A stretch of 64,000 nt of DNA, from assembly GCF_002917095.1 (NCBI RefSeq), contig NZ_PQGA01000001.1:919782-983781 (forward strand), in the 5' to 3' direction. The position numbers were made by a program, and so were the translations under genes. Of the stretch, positions 17,047-29,819 are shown one piece after another. Source of the stretch: Paraburkholderia eburnea. Its GTDB lineage: Bacteria; Pseudomonadota; Gammaproteobacteria; Burkholderiales; Burkholderiaceae. The notes under the pieces were generated by a model. That model was given only the letters and a program-made list of their open reading frames with translations. It did no database searches and had not been told where the DNA came from. Positions within the stretch are counted from its first letter, which is position 1. The number at the start of each line of letters is the position of its first letter.

Positions 17047-17283
17047 TCAGTGACCCGCGCCGCCGCCTTTGCCCTTCGGCGTCCCGCCAGCGGCAACGCC
17101 GGCGACGAGGCATTCGGGGCACAAGCAGCGCCCGCGCGGATCGAGCTGGCTCGCGGGCACGGCAGGCAGCGCCTTGCACCAGCAATCGAACGGCTCGGTG
17201 TTACGCCCGCAGTCGAACGTGCTCCCGCAGCGCGGGCAGCGCGCATGTCTGACGGCATGGGCGGGTGAAGCGGAGGCGGTCAT
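17047..17283 (-). CDS. Cysteine-rich CWC family protein
   Basis: 78 residues, 8 of them Cys: CPRCGSTFDCGRNTEPFDCW, then CKALP and CLCPECL. This is the layout of the small cysteine-rich CWC family, a likely zinc-binding protein of unknown role. The ATG at 17283 gives the compact family length; the open frame continues further upstream without resemblance. Confidence 0.75.
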   Translation of the reverse strand: MTASASPAHAVRHARCPRCGSTFDCGRNTEPFDCWCKALPAVPASQLDPRGRCLCPECLVAGVAAGGTPKGKGGGAGH

Positions 17284-18506
<1,223 letters not shown>

Positions 18507-18670
18507 TGTGTGCGTCTCCGGCGGCGCTGCCGCCGGAAGCCGGTTCCTGACCGGCACCCTCACCCTCGTGCGCCGCCTCTTGCGCGGCGCATGCGCGTTC
18601 GGGCGGCTTCATGCCCGCGCCTTCATTCGCTACAGCTCCATGAACGCAGCAGCCCGATGAACGCAGCACC

Positions 18671-19468
18671 ATGAACCGCAGCGCGATCAACCGCAGTACG
18701 CTCCCCCCCGCCCGGGCGCTTCGCCGACGCCCCCATGCCGCACGCAGCGTGCGCGGCGCCTGCGCGCCCCACCGGCACACGCCCGTCTGGCTCTTCGATC
18801 TCGACAACACGCTGCATGGCGCCTCGCGCGCGATCTTCCCGGCCATCAACGTGGGCATGACGCAGTACATCATCGATGCACTAGGCGTGAGCCGCGACGT
18901 CGCCAACCATCTGCGCACGAGCTACACGCGGCGCTACGGCGCGGCGCTGCTCGGCCTCACGCGCCATCATCCGATCGATCCGCACGACTTCCTCAAGGTC
19001 GTGCACACGTTCCCCGATCTGCCCAACATGGTCCACGCCGAGCGGGGCCTCGCGCGCACGCTCGCGGCGCTGCCCGGCCGCAAGATCGTGCTGACCAACG
19101 CGCCCGAAGCCTACGCGCGCGCCATGCTCGCGGAACTGGGCATCGAGCAGTTGTTCGAGCGCGTGGTGGCGATCGAGCACATGCAGACGCGCGGGCGCTG
19201 GCGCGCCAAGCCCGATCACGGCATGCTGCGCGCCGTGCTGCGCGAGGCGCGCGCGCCGCTCGCGGACGCCATCCTCGTCGAGGATACGCACGGGCATCTG
19301 AAGCGCTACCGGCGCCTGGGCATCCGCACGGTCTGGATCACGGGCCATCTGCCCGCGCACATGGCGCGCGGCGGGCGGCCCCACTATGTCGATCACCGCA
19401 TTCGTTCGTTAAAATCGCTGCAACGCGGCCTGCAGCACACGCCGCTGCGGGGCCGGCCGCGCGCCTGA
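18671..19468 (+). CDS. HAD-family pyrimidine 5'-nucleotidase-like phosphatase
   Basis: 265 residues. HAD motif I is WLFDLDNTLHG, motif II is IVLTNAP, motif III the Lys in WRAKPDHGML, and motif IV ILVEDTHGHLKRYRRLGIRT. This arrangement is that of the SDT1/PHM8-type pyrimidine 5'-nucleotidase subfamily. The first ~38 residues are basic and low-complexity, so the true start may be later, but no better start codon is near. It lies between argB and slmA, as in related Burkholderiaceae. Confidence 0.8.
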   Translation: MNRSAINRSTLPPARALRRRPHAARSVRGACAPHRHTPVWLFDLDNTLHGASRAIFPAINVGMTQYIIDALGVSRDVANHLRTSYTRRYGAALLGLTRHHPIDPHDFLKVVHTFPDLPNMVHAERGLARTLAALPGRKIVLTNAPEAYARAMLAELGIEQLFERVVAIEHMQTRGRWRAKPDHGMLRAVLREARAPLADAILVEDTHGHLKRYRRLGIRTVWITGHLPAHMARGGRPHYVDHRIRSLKSLQRGLQHTPLRGRPRA

Positions 19469-19655
19469 GCGCTCACCGATCCAGCCACGCGCGCCTGGCC
19501 CGACGGACCACGGGCACAGCCAGCGACGCGAAGACGCGAAGGAAAAATTCACCCGGAACGCCTGGGCGTCCCGAGCGACAATAAACGGCAAGACTCAAGC
19601 GGCGCGGCGACCCGATGACCCACGGGCCCGCCAGCCGCACTCAGGGGCGACATTC

Positions 19656-20315
19656 ATGCAGCCGAGCCATTCGTTGGAAACGCGTGACGCAGCCGTAGCA
19701 ACAGAAGACACGCCGCGCCGCGCCGGCCGCCCGAAGCCGGGCGAGCGCCGCGTGCACATCCTGCAGACGCTCGCGTCGATGCTCGAGACGCCGCGCGGCG
19801 AGAAGATCACCACCGCCGCGCTCGCCGCGAGGATCGGCGTATCGGAGGCGGCGCTGTATCGCCACTTCGCTAGCAAGGCCCAGATGTACGAAGGCCTCAT
19901 CGACTTCATCGAGCAGACGCTCTTCGCGCTCATCAACCAGATCGTCGCGAAGGAACCGGGCGGCATGCTGCAGGCGCGCGCGATCGCGCTCATGCTGATC
20001 CAGTTTTCCGCGAAAAACGCCGGCATGACGCGCGTACTGACCTGCGAAGCGCTGGTGGGCGAGCACGAACGGCTCGCCGAGCGCGTCAATCAAATGCTCG
20101 ACCGCATCGAGGCGTCGCTGCGCCAGTGTCTGCGCGTGGGACTCGCGGAAGGCCGCGAAAGCGGCGCGAGCGCGCCGGGCGCTTACGACCCGGCCGTGCG
20201 CGCGAGTCTGGTCGTGCGCTACGTGATCGGCTGCTGGCACCGCTACGCGCAAAGCGGCTTCACGCGCTCGCCGGGCGAACACGCCGAGGAGCAGATCCGC
20301 GTGATCCTGCTGTAA
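19656..20315 (+). CDS. slmA: Nucleoid occlusion factor SlmA
   Basis: TetR-fold protein that binds specific chromosomal sites and blocks FtsZ assembly over the nucleoid. 219 residues; the helix-turn-helix is ITTAALAARIGVSEAALYRH, followed by FASKAQMYEGLIDFIEQTLF, which matches SlmA closely. The C-terminal all-helical dimer domain is of normal length. The ATG at 19656 includes a ~20-residue low-complexity head before RRAGRPKPGERR. Confidence 0.88.
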   Translation: MQPSHSLETRDAAVATEDTPRRAGRPKPGERRVHILQTLASMLETPRGEKITTAALAARIGVSEAALYRHFASKAQMYEGLIDFIEQTLFALINQIVAKEPGGMLQARAIALMLIQFSAKNAGMTRVLTCEALVGEHERLAERVNQMLDRIEASLRQCLRVGLAEGRESGASAPGAYDPAVRASLVVRYVIGCWHRYAQSGFTRSPGEHAEEQIRVILL

Positions 20316-20396
20316 CCCCGCTGGACCCGTGCGCCAGGCCCCTTTGCACTTTTTCCGATATACTCTGCGTTCCTTTTGCAATACATTTGCAATCCC

Positions 20397-20489
20397 CACG
20401 CGCCGATTTGCTGACTCGATTGCGGGCGCGTGAACTCCTGGGGCATAGGCCCGGCGGAGTTCGATATAAATGCGGCTAAAGAGGTCGTC
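20397..20489 (+). promoter_or_regulatory. SAM-II riboswitch (long-loop form) upstream of metX
   Basis: Stem P1 pairs CACGCGCC (20397-20404) with GGCGCGTG (20425-20432). The 20-base loop starts GATTTG and ends TTGCG, and P1 is followed by TGA. An extra hairpin, AACTCC/GGAGTT (20433-20461), fills the next loop, as in the long-loop variants. Then come ATATAAATG and GCGGCTAAAGAGG, the strongly conserved SAM-II 3' block. GACTC in the loop can pair with GAGGTC after GCTAAA to give the pseudoknot. High SAM should lower metX translation; the element ends about 70 bases before the start codon. Confidence 0.85.
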
Positions 20490-20561
20490 AGCCGCGCCAA
20501 TCCTCTCGCACTCCGCGCTCGCCGACACCGTTTAGCCGCCCGAAAAACACAGGCGGAACGA

Positions 20562-21707
20562 ATGGAATCGATCGGCATCGTCGCTCCTCAAACACTGCAT
20601 TTCGACGAGCCTCTGCAACTGCAGAACGGCACGGCGCTGGCCGGGTACGACCTCGTGGTCGAGACCTACGGCACGCTCAATGCCGCGCGCAGCAACGCGG
20701 TGCTCGTCTGTCACGCGCTCAACGCGTCCCACCATGTCGCGGGCGTCTACGCGGACAACCCCAAAGATGTCGGCTGGTGGGACAACATGGTCGGTCCGGG
20801 CAAGCCGCTCGACACCAACCGCTTCTTCGTGATCGGCGTGAACAATCTGGGCTCGTGCTTCGGCTCGACCGGACCGATGAGCCTCGACCCCGCCACCGGC
20901 AAACCGTGGGGCGCGCGCTTTCCGGTCGTGACCGTGGAAGACTGGGTGGACGCCCAGGCGCGCGTGGCCGACCGCTTCGGCATCGAAAAATTCGCGGCGG
21001 TGATGGGCGGCAGCCTCGGCGGCATGCAGGCGCTCGCGTGGAGCCTGCGCTATCCCGACCGGCTCGCGCATTGCATCGTGGTCGCCTCCACGCCCAAGCT
21101 GTCGGCGCAGAACATCGCCTTCAACGAAGTGGCGCGTTCCTCGATCCTCTCGGACCCGGACTTCCACGGCGGCGACTACTACGCGCACAACGTGAAGCCC
21201 CGGCGCGGCCTGCGCGTCGCGCGCATGATCGGCCACATCACCTATCTGTCCGATGACGACATGGCCGAAAAATTCGGCCGCGCGCTGCGCCGCGCCGAGG
21301 GCGCCGAAGACGCCTACAACTTCAACTTCGACGTGGAATTCGAAGTGGAGTCGTATCTGCGCTATCAGGGCGACAAGTTCGCGGATTACTTCGACGCCAA
21401 CACCTATCTGCTCATCACGCGCGCGCTCGACTACTTCGATCCCGCCAAGGATTTCGACGGCGATCTCACGCGCGCGCTCGCGCACACCAAGGCGAAATAC
21501 CTGGTGGCGAGCTTCGCGACCGACTGGCGTTTCGCGCCCGCGCGCTCGCGCGAGCTGGTGAAGGCGCTGCTCGACCACAAGCGCCAGGTGACCTACGCGG
21601 AGATCGACGCGCCGCACGGCCACGACGCCTTCCTGCTCGACGACGCGCGCTATCACAACGTCGTGCGCGCCTATTACGAACGTATTGCTGCTGAGGTGGG
21701 CGCATGA
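20562..21707 (+). CDS. metX: Homoserine O-acyltransferase MetX
   Basis: Activates homoserine by acylation at the start of methionine synthesis. 381 residues, alpha/beta-hydrolase fold. Nucleophile Ser151 in [11 protein letters not shown], catalytic Asp in [11 protein letters not shown], catalytic His in [10 protein letters not shown], oxyanion region [10 protein letters not shown]. Whether acetyl-CoA or succinyl-CoA is used cannot be read safely; many proteobacterial MetX use succinyl-CoA. ATG 20562 ([10 protein letters not shown]) is chosen by family start; the frame upstream runs through the riboswitch. It overlaps metW by four bases. Confidence 0.95.
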   Translation: MESIGIVAPQTLHFDEPLQLQNGTALAGYDLVVETYGTLNAARSNAVLVCHALNASHHVAGVYADNPKDVGWWDNMVGPGKPLDTNRFFVIGVNNLGSCFGSTGPMSLDPATGKPWGARFPVVTVEDWVDAQARVADRFGIEKFAAVMGGSLGGMQALAWSLRYPDRLAHCIVVASTPKLSAQNIAFNEVARSSILSDPDFHGGDYYAHNVKPRRGLRVARMIGHITYLSDDDMAEKFGRALRRAEGAEDAYNFNFDVEFEVESYLRYQGDKFADYFDANTYLLITRALDYFDPAKDFDGDLTRALAHTKAKYLVASFATDWRFAPARSRELVKALLDHKRQVTYAEIDAPHGHDAFLLDDARYHNVVRAYYERIAAEVGA

Positions 21708-22312
21708 ACCAGAGCGCTTTCGACAGTCTTTCCGCCCGTCCCGACTTTCGCACCATCGCGCGCTGGATCGAGCCTCGCTCGACCGTGCTCGACCTGGGTT
21801 GCGGCGACGGCTCGCTGCTTTCGCTGCTCGGCGAGGAGCTGGAGTGCACGGGCTATGGCATCGAGATCAACGACGCGGGCGTGCTCGCCTCGACGAAGAA
21901 CGGCATCAACGTGATCCAGCAGAATCTGGAAGACGGTCTGCGCCTGTTCGAGGATGCGAGCTTCGACTTCGCCATCCTTTCGCAGACGCTGCAGACGATC
22001 CATCAGACCGCCGCGATCCTGCGCGAAACGGCGCGCGTGGGCAAGGAATGCATCGTCTCGTTTCCGAATTTCGGCTACTGGCCGCACCGGCTGTCGGTGC
22101 TGCGCGGGCGCATGCCGGTGTCGAAATCGCTGCCTTACCAATGGCACAACACGCCGAACGTGCGTGTGCTCACGGTCAAGGATTTCGAGGCGCTCGCGCC
22201 CGAAGTCGGCATCGAAATTCTCGACCGCGCCGTGCTGCACGGGGGCCAGACCGTTCGATGGGGTGTGAACTGGCGTGGTAGTCTTGCGGTCTATCGCGTG
22301 AAGAAACGCTGA
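21704..22312 (+). CDS. metW: Methionine biosynthesis protein MetW
   Basis: 202 residues with a small methyltransferase-like fold ([19 protein letters not shown]). It begins inside the metX stop codon (ATGA overlap), the usual metX-metW pair in Beta- and Gammaproteobacteria. MetW is reported to be needed for full MetX activity in some species. [12 protein letters not shown] and [12 protein letters not shown] are typical of the family. Confidence 0.94.
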   Translation: MNQSAFDSLSARPDFRTIARWIEPRSTVLDLGCGDGSLLSLLGEELECTGYGIEINDAGVLASTKNGINVIQQNLEDGLRLFEDASFDFAILSQTLQTIHQTAAILRETARVGKECIVSFPNFGYWPHRLSVLRGRMPVSKSLPYQWHNTPNVRVLTVKDFEALAPEVGIEILDRAVLHGGQTVRWGVNWRGSLAVYRVKKR

Positions 22313-22380
22313 CGCCGGGACCGGCGACGCGCGTTCCACCGCATCCACACCGCAACACCGCGCCGCCGCTACCCGACGAC

Positions 22381-23829
22381 ATGCCTATTTCGCCCCAGGA
22401 AGCGCCCCGAGAGGCTCCTGCCCAAGAAGCGCACGACGCGCCCGACACGCATAACGCCCACAACGTCGACGCACACGAAGAACACCCCGGCTGGCGCGCG
22501 TACCTGAACACGCACATGCTGATCTGCGTGTTCCTCGGCTTTACCTCGGGGCTGCCGCTCTTCACCCTCGTTTATCTGGTGCAGGCCTGGCTGCGCTCCG
22601 AAGGCGTCAATCTCAAGGAAATCGGCCTGTTCGCGCTGATCCAGTTTCCGTATACGTGGAAATTCGTCTGGGCGCCGCTGATGGACCGTTACGTGCCGCG
22701 CCTGCCGGGCTGGAAACCGGGCCGCCGGCGCGGCTGGATGCTGGTCACGCAGATTCTCGTGGCCGGCGCGATCGCCGCGCTCGGCTTCGTTTCGCCCAGG
22801 GAGTCGATCTGGACCGTCGCCGCGCTCACTGCGCTGGTGGCCTTCTTCGGCGCGAGCCAGGATATTTCGGTCGACGCCTACCGGCGCGAGCTGCTCAAGG
22901 ACACCGAACAAGGTCTGGGCAACGCGGTGCACGTGAACGCTTACAAGATCGCGGCGCTGGTGCCCGGCTCGCTCGCGCTGATTCTCTCGGATCATCTGCC
23001 GTGGAGCACGGTGTTCGTCGTCACGGCGGCGTTCATGATTCCCGGCATGGTCATGTCGCTCGTGGTCAGCGAGCCGGAAGTGCACGGCGCGCCGCCGAAG
23101 AATCTGCGCGCCGCCATCGTGCAGCCGTTCGCCGAATTCGTGAACCGCGACGGCCTCGCCGCTGCGTTGTTCGTGCTGGCGTTCATCTTTCTGTACAAGC
23201 TCGGCGATACGATGGCGACGACGCTTTCGACGTCGTTTTTCCTCGATATCGGCTATTCGCGCACCGAGATCGGCGTGATCGCCAAGATGACCGCGTTCGG
23301 CGCGAGTCTCGCGGGCGGCATTCTGGGCGGCATCGCGCTCGTGAAGATCGGCATCGGGCGCGGACTGTGGATTTTCGGCTTGCTGCAGATGGTCTCGACG
23401 CTCGGTTTCGCGTGGCTGGCGCAGCTCGGGCCAGGTTCGCCCTCGCTTGCGCTCATCTACGACGCTGTCGTGACGGTGAGCCACGGCGTCTCGCAGATCG
23501 CCGCGGTCTTCGGCGCGAACGCGCAGTTCGCGCTCGATCCGCGCGCGGTGGCGCTCGCGCTCGTGTACGGCTTCGAAACCTTCGCGACCGGTCTCACGCT
23601 CGCCGCGTTCACCGCCTATATTGCGAGCACCACCGACCCGCGCTACACGGCCACGCAGTTCGCGCTCTTCACGAGTCTCGCCTCGGTGCCGCGCACGCTG
23701 GCGTCCGCCGCCAGCGGTTATGTGGTCGCGAAAATCGGCTGGTTCGACTACTTCGTCGCCTGCACGCTGCTCGCTCTACCGGGTATGCTCCTGCTCATTC
23801 GAATCGCCCCGTGGAGAATCCGGAAGTGA
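22381..23829 (+). CDS. ampG: AmpG-type muropeptide permease
   Basis: 482-residue major-facilitator protein with about 12-14 membrane helices. GFTSGLPLFTLVYLVQAWLR and GASQDISVDAYRRELL are AmpG signatures. It imports anhydro-muropeptides for peptidoglycan recycling, in turn signalling to beta-lactamase control in many species. The N-terminal ~40 residues are polar and His/Asp-rich, without a helix. The stop overlaps the likely GTG start of the protease gene that follows. Confidence 0.9.
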   Translation: MPISPQEAPREAPAQEAHDAPDTHNAHNVDAHEEHPGWRAYLNTHMLICVFLGFTSGLPLFTLVYLVQAWLRSEGVNLKEIGLFALIQFPYTWKFVWAPLMDRYVPRLPGWKPGRRRGWMLVTQILVAGAIAALGFVSPRESIWTVAALTALVAFFGASQDISVDAYRRELLKDTEQGLGNAVHVNAYKIAALVPGSLALILSDHLPWSTVFVVTAAFMIPGMVMSLVVSEPEVHGAPPKNLRAAIVQPFAEFVNRDGLAAALFVLAFIFLYKLGDTMATTLSTSFFLDIGYSRTEIGVIAKMTAFGASLAGGILGGIALVKIGIGRGLWIFGLLQMVSTLGFAWLAQLGPGSPSLALIYDAVVTVSHGVSQIAAVFGANAQFALDPRAVALALVYGFETFATGLTLAAFTAYIASTTDPRYTATQFALFTSLASVPRTLASAASGYVVAKIGWFDYFVACTLLALPGMLLLIRIAPWRIRK

Positions 23830-25043
23830 CCCCGCCTCAGCATGCCGCCTGTGTTTGCCTTTCGACGCGCCGTCGTCCGGGAGGGATAAGCGCTCGCGCT
23901 GCGGGGCCACAGCGAGAGCGCACCGACCTTCGTTCCGCCTTGTGCGCGCTTGCGCTGACGCTGGCTTCGGGGTTCGCGCAGGCCGCTGAAAATCCCGCCG
24001 CCACTTCGACCACCCCGGCCACCGCGTCCAGTTCCGCTTCGACGCCCGCGCTCACCAGCGCCCCGGAAACGGCGGGCGCGGCTTCCGCGAATGGGTCGAA
24101 CCTGCCCCAACCGGGTAGCGCCGCGACGCTCAATTCGAACCCGGCGAATCCAGCGAATCCAGCGAATCCAGCGAATCCAGCGAATACGTCGAACCCATCG
24201 CCCAATGTGCAGAACGGCGCGCCGAACACGGGCCGCGTGGTGCGCTTCGGCGATATCGGCGTGTTTCGCAATCTGATTCCCTCGCCTACGCTCGAAGCCC
24301 AGGCCGCCGCCGAATACAACGAGATCGTGCGCGGCGCCGCGCACTCGAAACTGCTCTATCCGGATAGCGATCCGCACGCGCAGCGCGTGCATCAGTTCGT
24401 GGACCGGCTCGCGCCCTATTCGCTCAAATGGAGCGACCGCGTCAAGAACTGGAAGTGGGAAGTAGCGGTGATCCGCTCGCCCGATATCCGCATGTACTGT
24501 CTGCCGGGCGGCAAGATCGTCGTGTACGGCGGCCTGCTCGACCGCGTGAGGCTCAACGACAACGAACTGGGCATGCTGCTCGGCCACGAGATCGCACATG
24601 CGGTGCGCGAGCATGTGCGCGAACGGCTGGGCGAGCAGCAGGCCGCGCAGATCGAATCGGGCGTGGTGCCGCAGCTGTTCGGTCTGGCCGATCTGGGGGT
24701 GTTCCCGCTGGGCATCGGCTCGCGTCTGGTGGAAATGCACTATGGCCGCGCCGATGAAACCGAGGCCGACGTGATCGGCAGCGACATCGCCGCGCGCGCG
24801 GGCTTCGATCCGCGCGCGGCGCTCACGCTCTGGGACAAGCTCGCGGCCGCCACCAGGGCCGACCGCGATCAGGGCTTCATCTACGTGCATCCGTACACGC
24901 CGGCGCGGCGCGCGGATATCGCCAAGCGGCTCGCCGACATGATGCCGCTCTACGCGAAGGCCATCGGCAAGCCGCTCAATACATTGCCCGACTATCAGGG
25001 CATTGCGGCGGTGCAGCGGCGCAAGGTGGCGGCGGCGCCCTGA
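23826..25043 (+). CDS. Periplasmic M48-family metalloprotease
   Basis: 405 residues if started at GTG 23826, whose GTGA overlaps the ampG stop. A hydrophobic stretch with an AQA cleavage-like site (SALCALALTLASGFAQAAEN, about 42-61) suggests export. A ~75-residue Ser/Ala/Pro linker follows, including the NPA repeats. The catalytic domain has the HEIAH zinc site (in LLGHEIAHAVREH) and the third ligand Glu in ADETEADVIG. M48 proteins of this type (LoiP/YcaL/BepA-like) act in envelope quality control. The start is uncertain because the head is basic and unusually long for a signal peptide. Confidence 0.8.
   Translation: MTPPQHAACVCLSTRRRPGGISARAAGPQRERTDLRSALCALALTLASGFAQAAENPAATSTTPATASSSASTPALTSAPETAGAASANGSNLPQPGSAATLNSNPANPANPANPANPANTSNPSPNVQNGAPNTGRVVRFGDIGVFRNLIPSPTLEAQAAAEYNEIVRGAAHSKLLYPDSDPHAQRVHQFVDRLAPYSLKWSDRVKNWKWEVAVIRSPDIRMYCLPGGKIVVYGGLLDRVRLNDNELGMLLGHEIAHAVREHVRERLGEQQAAQIESGVVPQLFGLADLGVFPLGIGSRLVEMHYGRADETEADVIGSDIAARAGFDPRAALTLWDKLAAATRADRDQGFIYVHPYTPARRADIAKRLADMMPLYAKAIGKPLNTLPDYQGIAAVQRRKVAAAP
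24144..24179 (+). repeat. Tandem 9-bp repeat (four copies) in the M48 gene
   Basis: Four perfect GCGAATCCA units encoding repeated Asn-Pro-Ala in the linker between signal region and protease domain. Copy-number changes would keep the frame and only alter linker length. Confidence 0.9.
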
Positions 25044-25071
25044 ATCAGGGCGTCAGCCTTCGCAATAAAGA

Positions 25072-25854
25072 TCAGCGCTTCTTGACCTTCCAGTCGTAAT
25101 CGACCGTCAGCGGCGCGTGGTCGCTGAACTTGATGTCGCGGAACACGTCCGTGCGTTTCGCCGTCGCCGCGACGCCGGGCGTGGCGATCTGGTAATCGAT
25201 ACGCCACCCCACGTTCTTCGCGTACGCCTGACCGCGGTTGCTCCACCAGGTGTACTGCTCGGGGCGCGGGTCGAGCGTGCGGAACACATCGACATAACCC
25301 ACCTCGTCGAATAGCTGCGTGAGCCACGCGCGCTCTTCGGGCAGGCAGCCGGAGTTCTTCTGGTTGCCCTTCCAGTTCTTGATGTCGATTTCCTTGTGGA
25401 CGATGTTCACGTCGCCGCACACGATCACTTCGCGCTCGCGCTTGAGTTCGGCCAGATGCGGCATGAACACGTCCATGAAGCGGTACTTGGCCTGCTGGCG
25501 TTCATCGCCGCTCGAACCCGACGGCACATACACCGAGATCACCGACAGATCGCCGAAGCGCAGTTCCACGTAGCGGCCTTCGGCGTCGAACTCCTCGCTG
25601 CCGAAGCCGATGATGACCTCATCCGGCTCGCGGCGCGCGTAGACGCCCGCGCCGCTGTAGCCCTTCTTCACCGCATGCTGGAAGTAGCCCTTGAAATCGT
25701 GCGGTGCGAGGAATTCGGGCGTCATGTCGTCCTGCGAGCACTTGATTTCCTGCACGCAGAGCACGTCGGCGTTCTGTTCGCCGAACCATTCGAAGAAGCC
25801 CTTCTTCGCCGCGGAGCGGATGCCATTGAGATTCGCGGTGATCACACGCAGCAT
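25072..25854 (-). CDS. xth: Exodeoxyribonuclease III
   Basis: 260-residue AP endonuclease / 3'-5' exonuclease for base excision repair. Metal site Glu in CVQEIKCSQD, catalytic Asp/Asn in VCGDVNIVH, and the C-terminal SDHAPLTVDY with the general-base His. Length and start (MLRVITANLNGIRSAAKKGF) match the family. It is convergent with the M48 gene. Confidence 0.95.
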   Translation of the reverse strand: MLRVITANLNGIRSAAKKGFFEWFGEQNADVLCVQEIKCSQDDMTPEFLAPHDFKGYFQHAVKKGYSGAGVYARREPDEVIIGFGSEEFDAEGRYVELRFGDLSVISVYVPSGSSGDERQQAKYRFMDVFMPHLAELKREREVIVCGDVNIVHKEIDIKNWKGNQKNSGCLPEERAWLTQLFDEVGYVDVFRTLDPRPEQYTWWSNRGQAYAKNVGWRIDYQIATPGVAATAKRTDVFRDIKFSDHAPLTVDYDWKVKKR

Positions 25855-25899
25855 TTTTCAGTCCTTTTGGGGTTCATGGTCGGGCAGAAGGATCGGCAT

Positions 25900-26736
25900 T
25901 CACTCGATCTTCATGCCTTCGAGTTCGGGCCTGGCCGGCGGAAATTCGAGCTTCAGGTCGTCCATCAAGCGCAGCAGCAGCTCGGCGACCATCACGTTGC
26001 GATGCGTCTTCGAATCGGCGGGAATCACGTACCAGGGCGCGTATTCGGTGGACGTGGCCGCGAGCGCGTCGCGGTACGCGGCCTGATAGGCGTCCCAGTG
26101 CTTGCGCGCTTCGAGATCGGAGAGATCGAATTTCCAGTGCTTCGAAGGATCGTCGATGCGCGCCTGGATGCGGCGGCGCTGCTCGTCCTTCGAGATGTGC
26201 AGCCAGCACTTGATGATGGTCGTGCCGCTTTCCGCGAGCATGCGCTCGAAGTCGCGGATCTGCGCGTAGCGGCGCTCGCATTCGGCCGCGTCGATCTGCT
26301 CCATCACGCGCGGCACCAGCACGTCTTCGTAGTGGCTGCGGTTGAAGATCGCCAGTTCGCCGGCGCCCGGCACCTGCATGTGCACGCGCCAGAGGAAGTC
26401 GTGCGCGGCTTCGATGGGCGTCGGTGCACGAAACGGCACGATGCGCAGGCCGAGCGGATCAACCTCATGAAACACGCCGCGAATGGTGCCGTCCTTGCCG
26501 CTCGTGTCCATGCCCTGCAGCACCAGCAGCACGCGCTGATGACGCTGCGCATGCAGGCGCTCCTGCAGCACGTCGAGCTTGTCGCCGATCGCGGCAAGCC
26601 GCTCGCGGTCGCCGTCCTTGCTGCCCGTGGAGAAGGGCTTCGCGCCCGGATCGATCGCCTCGGGCGAGAATTTTTCGCCGTTCTTGTTGCTGAAATACGG
26701 TACGCGGAAATCGTCGAGACTCGGGGACTTCGCCAT
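25900..26736 (-). CDS. ppk2: Polyphosphate kinase 2 family protein
   Basis: 278 residues. The Walker A is LQGMDTSGKDGTIRG, the PPK2 signature GMDxxGKD; the Walker B-like motif is AIFNRSHYEDVLVPRV; the lid segment is DPSKHWKFDLSDLEARKHWD. PPK2 enzymes transfer phosphate between polyphosphate and nucleotides. Whether it prefers ADP, GDP or AMP cannot be told. The ATG at 26736 (MAKSPSLDDFRVPYF) is preferred to an upstream in-frame start that adds an unrelated head. Confidence 0.88.
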   Translation of the reverse strand: MAKSPSLDDFRVPYFSNKNGEKFSPEAIDPGAKPFSTGSKDGDRERLAAIGDKLDVLQERLHAQRHQRVLLVLQGMDTSGKDGTIRGVFHEVDPLGLRIVPFRAPTPIEAAHDFLWRVHMQVPGAGELAIFNRSHYEDVLVPRVMEQIDAAECERRYAQIRDFERMLAESGTTIIKCWLHISKDEQRRRIQARIDDPSKHWKFDLSDLEARKHWDAYQAAYRDALAATSTEYAPWYVIPADSKTHRNVMVAELLLRLMDDLKLEFPPARPELEGMKIE

Positions 26737-26850
26737 CGCTTGTGCGCTCCTTGAGGTGAATCCGGCCGCCTGAAGCGGCGAGGCGGCGCCGCACACCCTC
26801 GCACGACGCCGCCTCGCCAGCCAGGCCTGTTCAACAGCCTGACATGGGGA

Positions 26851-28326
26851 TCAGCCCAGCTTCTTTTTCAGCAGTTCGTTGACCTGCTGCGGGTTCGCCT
26901 TGCCCTTGGTGGCCTTCATGGCCTGGCCGATCAGCGCGTTGAAGGCTTTTTCCTTGCCCGCGCGGAATTCCTCGACCGACTTCGCATTCGCGGCGAGCAC
27001 CTCGTCGATGATCGCTTCGAGCGCGCCGGTGTCGGAGATCTGCTTGAGACCCTTGGCGTCGATGATGCGGTCCACGGCGGCTTCGTCCGCGGCCTTCTCG
27101 TCCCACATCGCCTGGAAGATTTCCTTGGCGATCTTGTTCGAGATCGTGCCGTCGGCGATACGCGCGAGCAGCAGCGCGAACTGCGCAGCCGAGACCGGCG
27201 ACGCGCCGATATCGAGCCCTTCGCGGTTCAGCTGCGACGAGACTTCGCCCATCAGCCAGTTCGCGGCGGCCTTGGCCTGCGCCGGGCCGGCCTTCGCCAC
27301 CACGGCTTCGAAGTACGACGCCATCGCCTTGCTCGACGTCAGCACGTTCGCGTCGTACGGCGTCACGCCGTACTGCTCGACGAAACGCGTCTGCATGGTC
27401 GCGGGCAATTCTGGCATTTCGCCCTTCACGCGCTCGACCCACGCCGCGTCGATCACGAGCGGCATCAGATCGGGATCGGGGAAATAGCGGTAATCGTGCG
27501 CGTCTTCCTTGCTGCGCATCGAACGCGTTTCGCGCTTGTCCGGATCGTAGAGGCGCGTTTCCTGCACCACCGTGCCGCCGTCCTCGATCAGTTCGATCTG
27601 GCGGCGCACTTCGTACTGGATCGCTTCTTCGAGGAAGCGGAACGAGTTCAGGTTCTTGATCTCGGCGCGCGTGCCGAATTCCTTCTGGCCGACCGGGCGC
27701 ACCGACACGTTCGCGTCGCAGCGAAACGAGCCTTCCTGCATGTTGCCGTCGCAGATGCCGAGCCACACGACCAGCGTGTGCAGCGACTTCGCATAGGCCA
27801 CGGCTTCCGCCGCGCTGCGCATTTCAGGTTCCGTAACGATTTCGAGCAGCGGCGTGCCCGCGCGGTTCAGGTCGATGCCCGTCATGCCCGCGAAATCTTC
27901 GTGCAGCGACTTGCCCGCATCTTCTTCCAGGTGGGCGCGCGTGAGATTGACGGTCTTCTCGTACGCTTCTTTGCCGGCCTTTTCGTTGGCCGGAACCTGG
28001 ATCGTGATCTGGCCACCCTGCACGACCGGAATCTCGTACTGGCTGATCTGATAGCCCTTCGGCAGATCCGGGTAGAAGTAGTTCTTGCGCGCGAAGATGC
28101 TGCGCGGCGCGATCGTCGAGCCGATCGCGAGGCCGAACTGGATCGCGCGCTCGACCGCGCCGCGGTTCATCACCGGCAGCACGCCCGGCAACGCGAGATC
28201 GACGGGGCAGGCCTGCGTGTTGGGGGCCGCGCCGAACTGCGTCGATGCGCCCGAGAAGATCTTGGACACCGTCGACAATTGCGCGTGCGTTTCAAGACCG
28301 ATAACGACTTCCCATTGCGTTGCCAT
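26851..28326 (-). CDS. gatB: Asp/Glu-tRNA amidotransferase subunit B
   Basis: Transfers ammonia from GatA to misacylated Asp-tRNA(Asn) or Glu-tRNA(Gln). 491 residues: the GatB cradle domain ([35 protein letters not shown]) and a C-terminal helical YqeY-like tail. The ATG at 28326 follows the gatA stop by two bases. Last gene of gatCAB. Confidence 0.96.
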   Translation of the reverse strand: MATQWEVVIGLETHAQLSTVSKIFSGASTQFGAAPNTQACPVDLALPGVLPVMNRGAVERAIQFGLAIGSTIAPRSIFARKNYFYPDLPKGYQISQYEIPVVQGGQITIQVPANEKAGKEAYEKTVNLTRAHLEEDAGKSLHEDFAGMTGIDLNRAGTPLLEIVTEPEMRSAAEAVAYAKSLHTLVVWLGICDGNMQEGSFRCDANVSVRPVGQKEFGTRAEIKNLNSFRFLEEAIQYEVRRQIELIEDGGTVVQETRLYDPDKRETRSMRSKEDAHDYRYFPDPDLMPLVIDAAWVERVKGEMPELPATMQTRFVEQYGVTPYDANVLTSSKAMASYFEAVVAKAGPAQAKAAANWLMGEVSSQLNREGLDIGASPVSAAQFALLLARIADGTISNKIAKEIFQAMWDEKAADEAAVDRIIDAKGLKQISDTGALEAIIDEVLAANAKSVEEFRAGKEKAFNALIGQAMKATKGKANPQQVNELLKKKLG

Positions 28327-28328
28327 GT

Positions 28329-29819
<1,491 letters not shown>

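Noticed and set aside
22656..23825. Plus-strand frame running through ampG into the protease gene
   Set aside because: The part inside ampG is an Arg-rich shadow; only the segment from 23826 is protease.
26737..26850. GC-rich inverted repeat between ppk2 and gatB
   Set aside because: No T run follows in either direction, so it is not called as a terminator.
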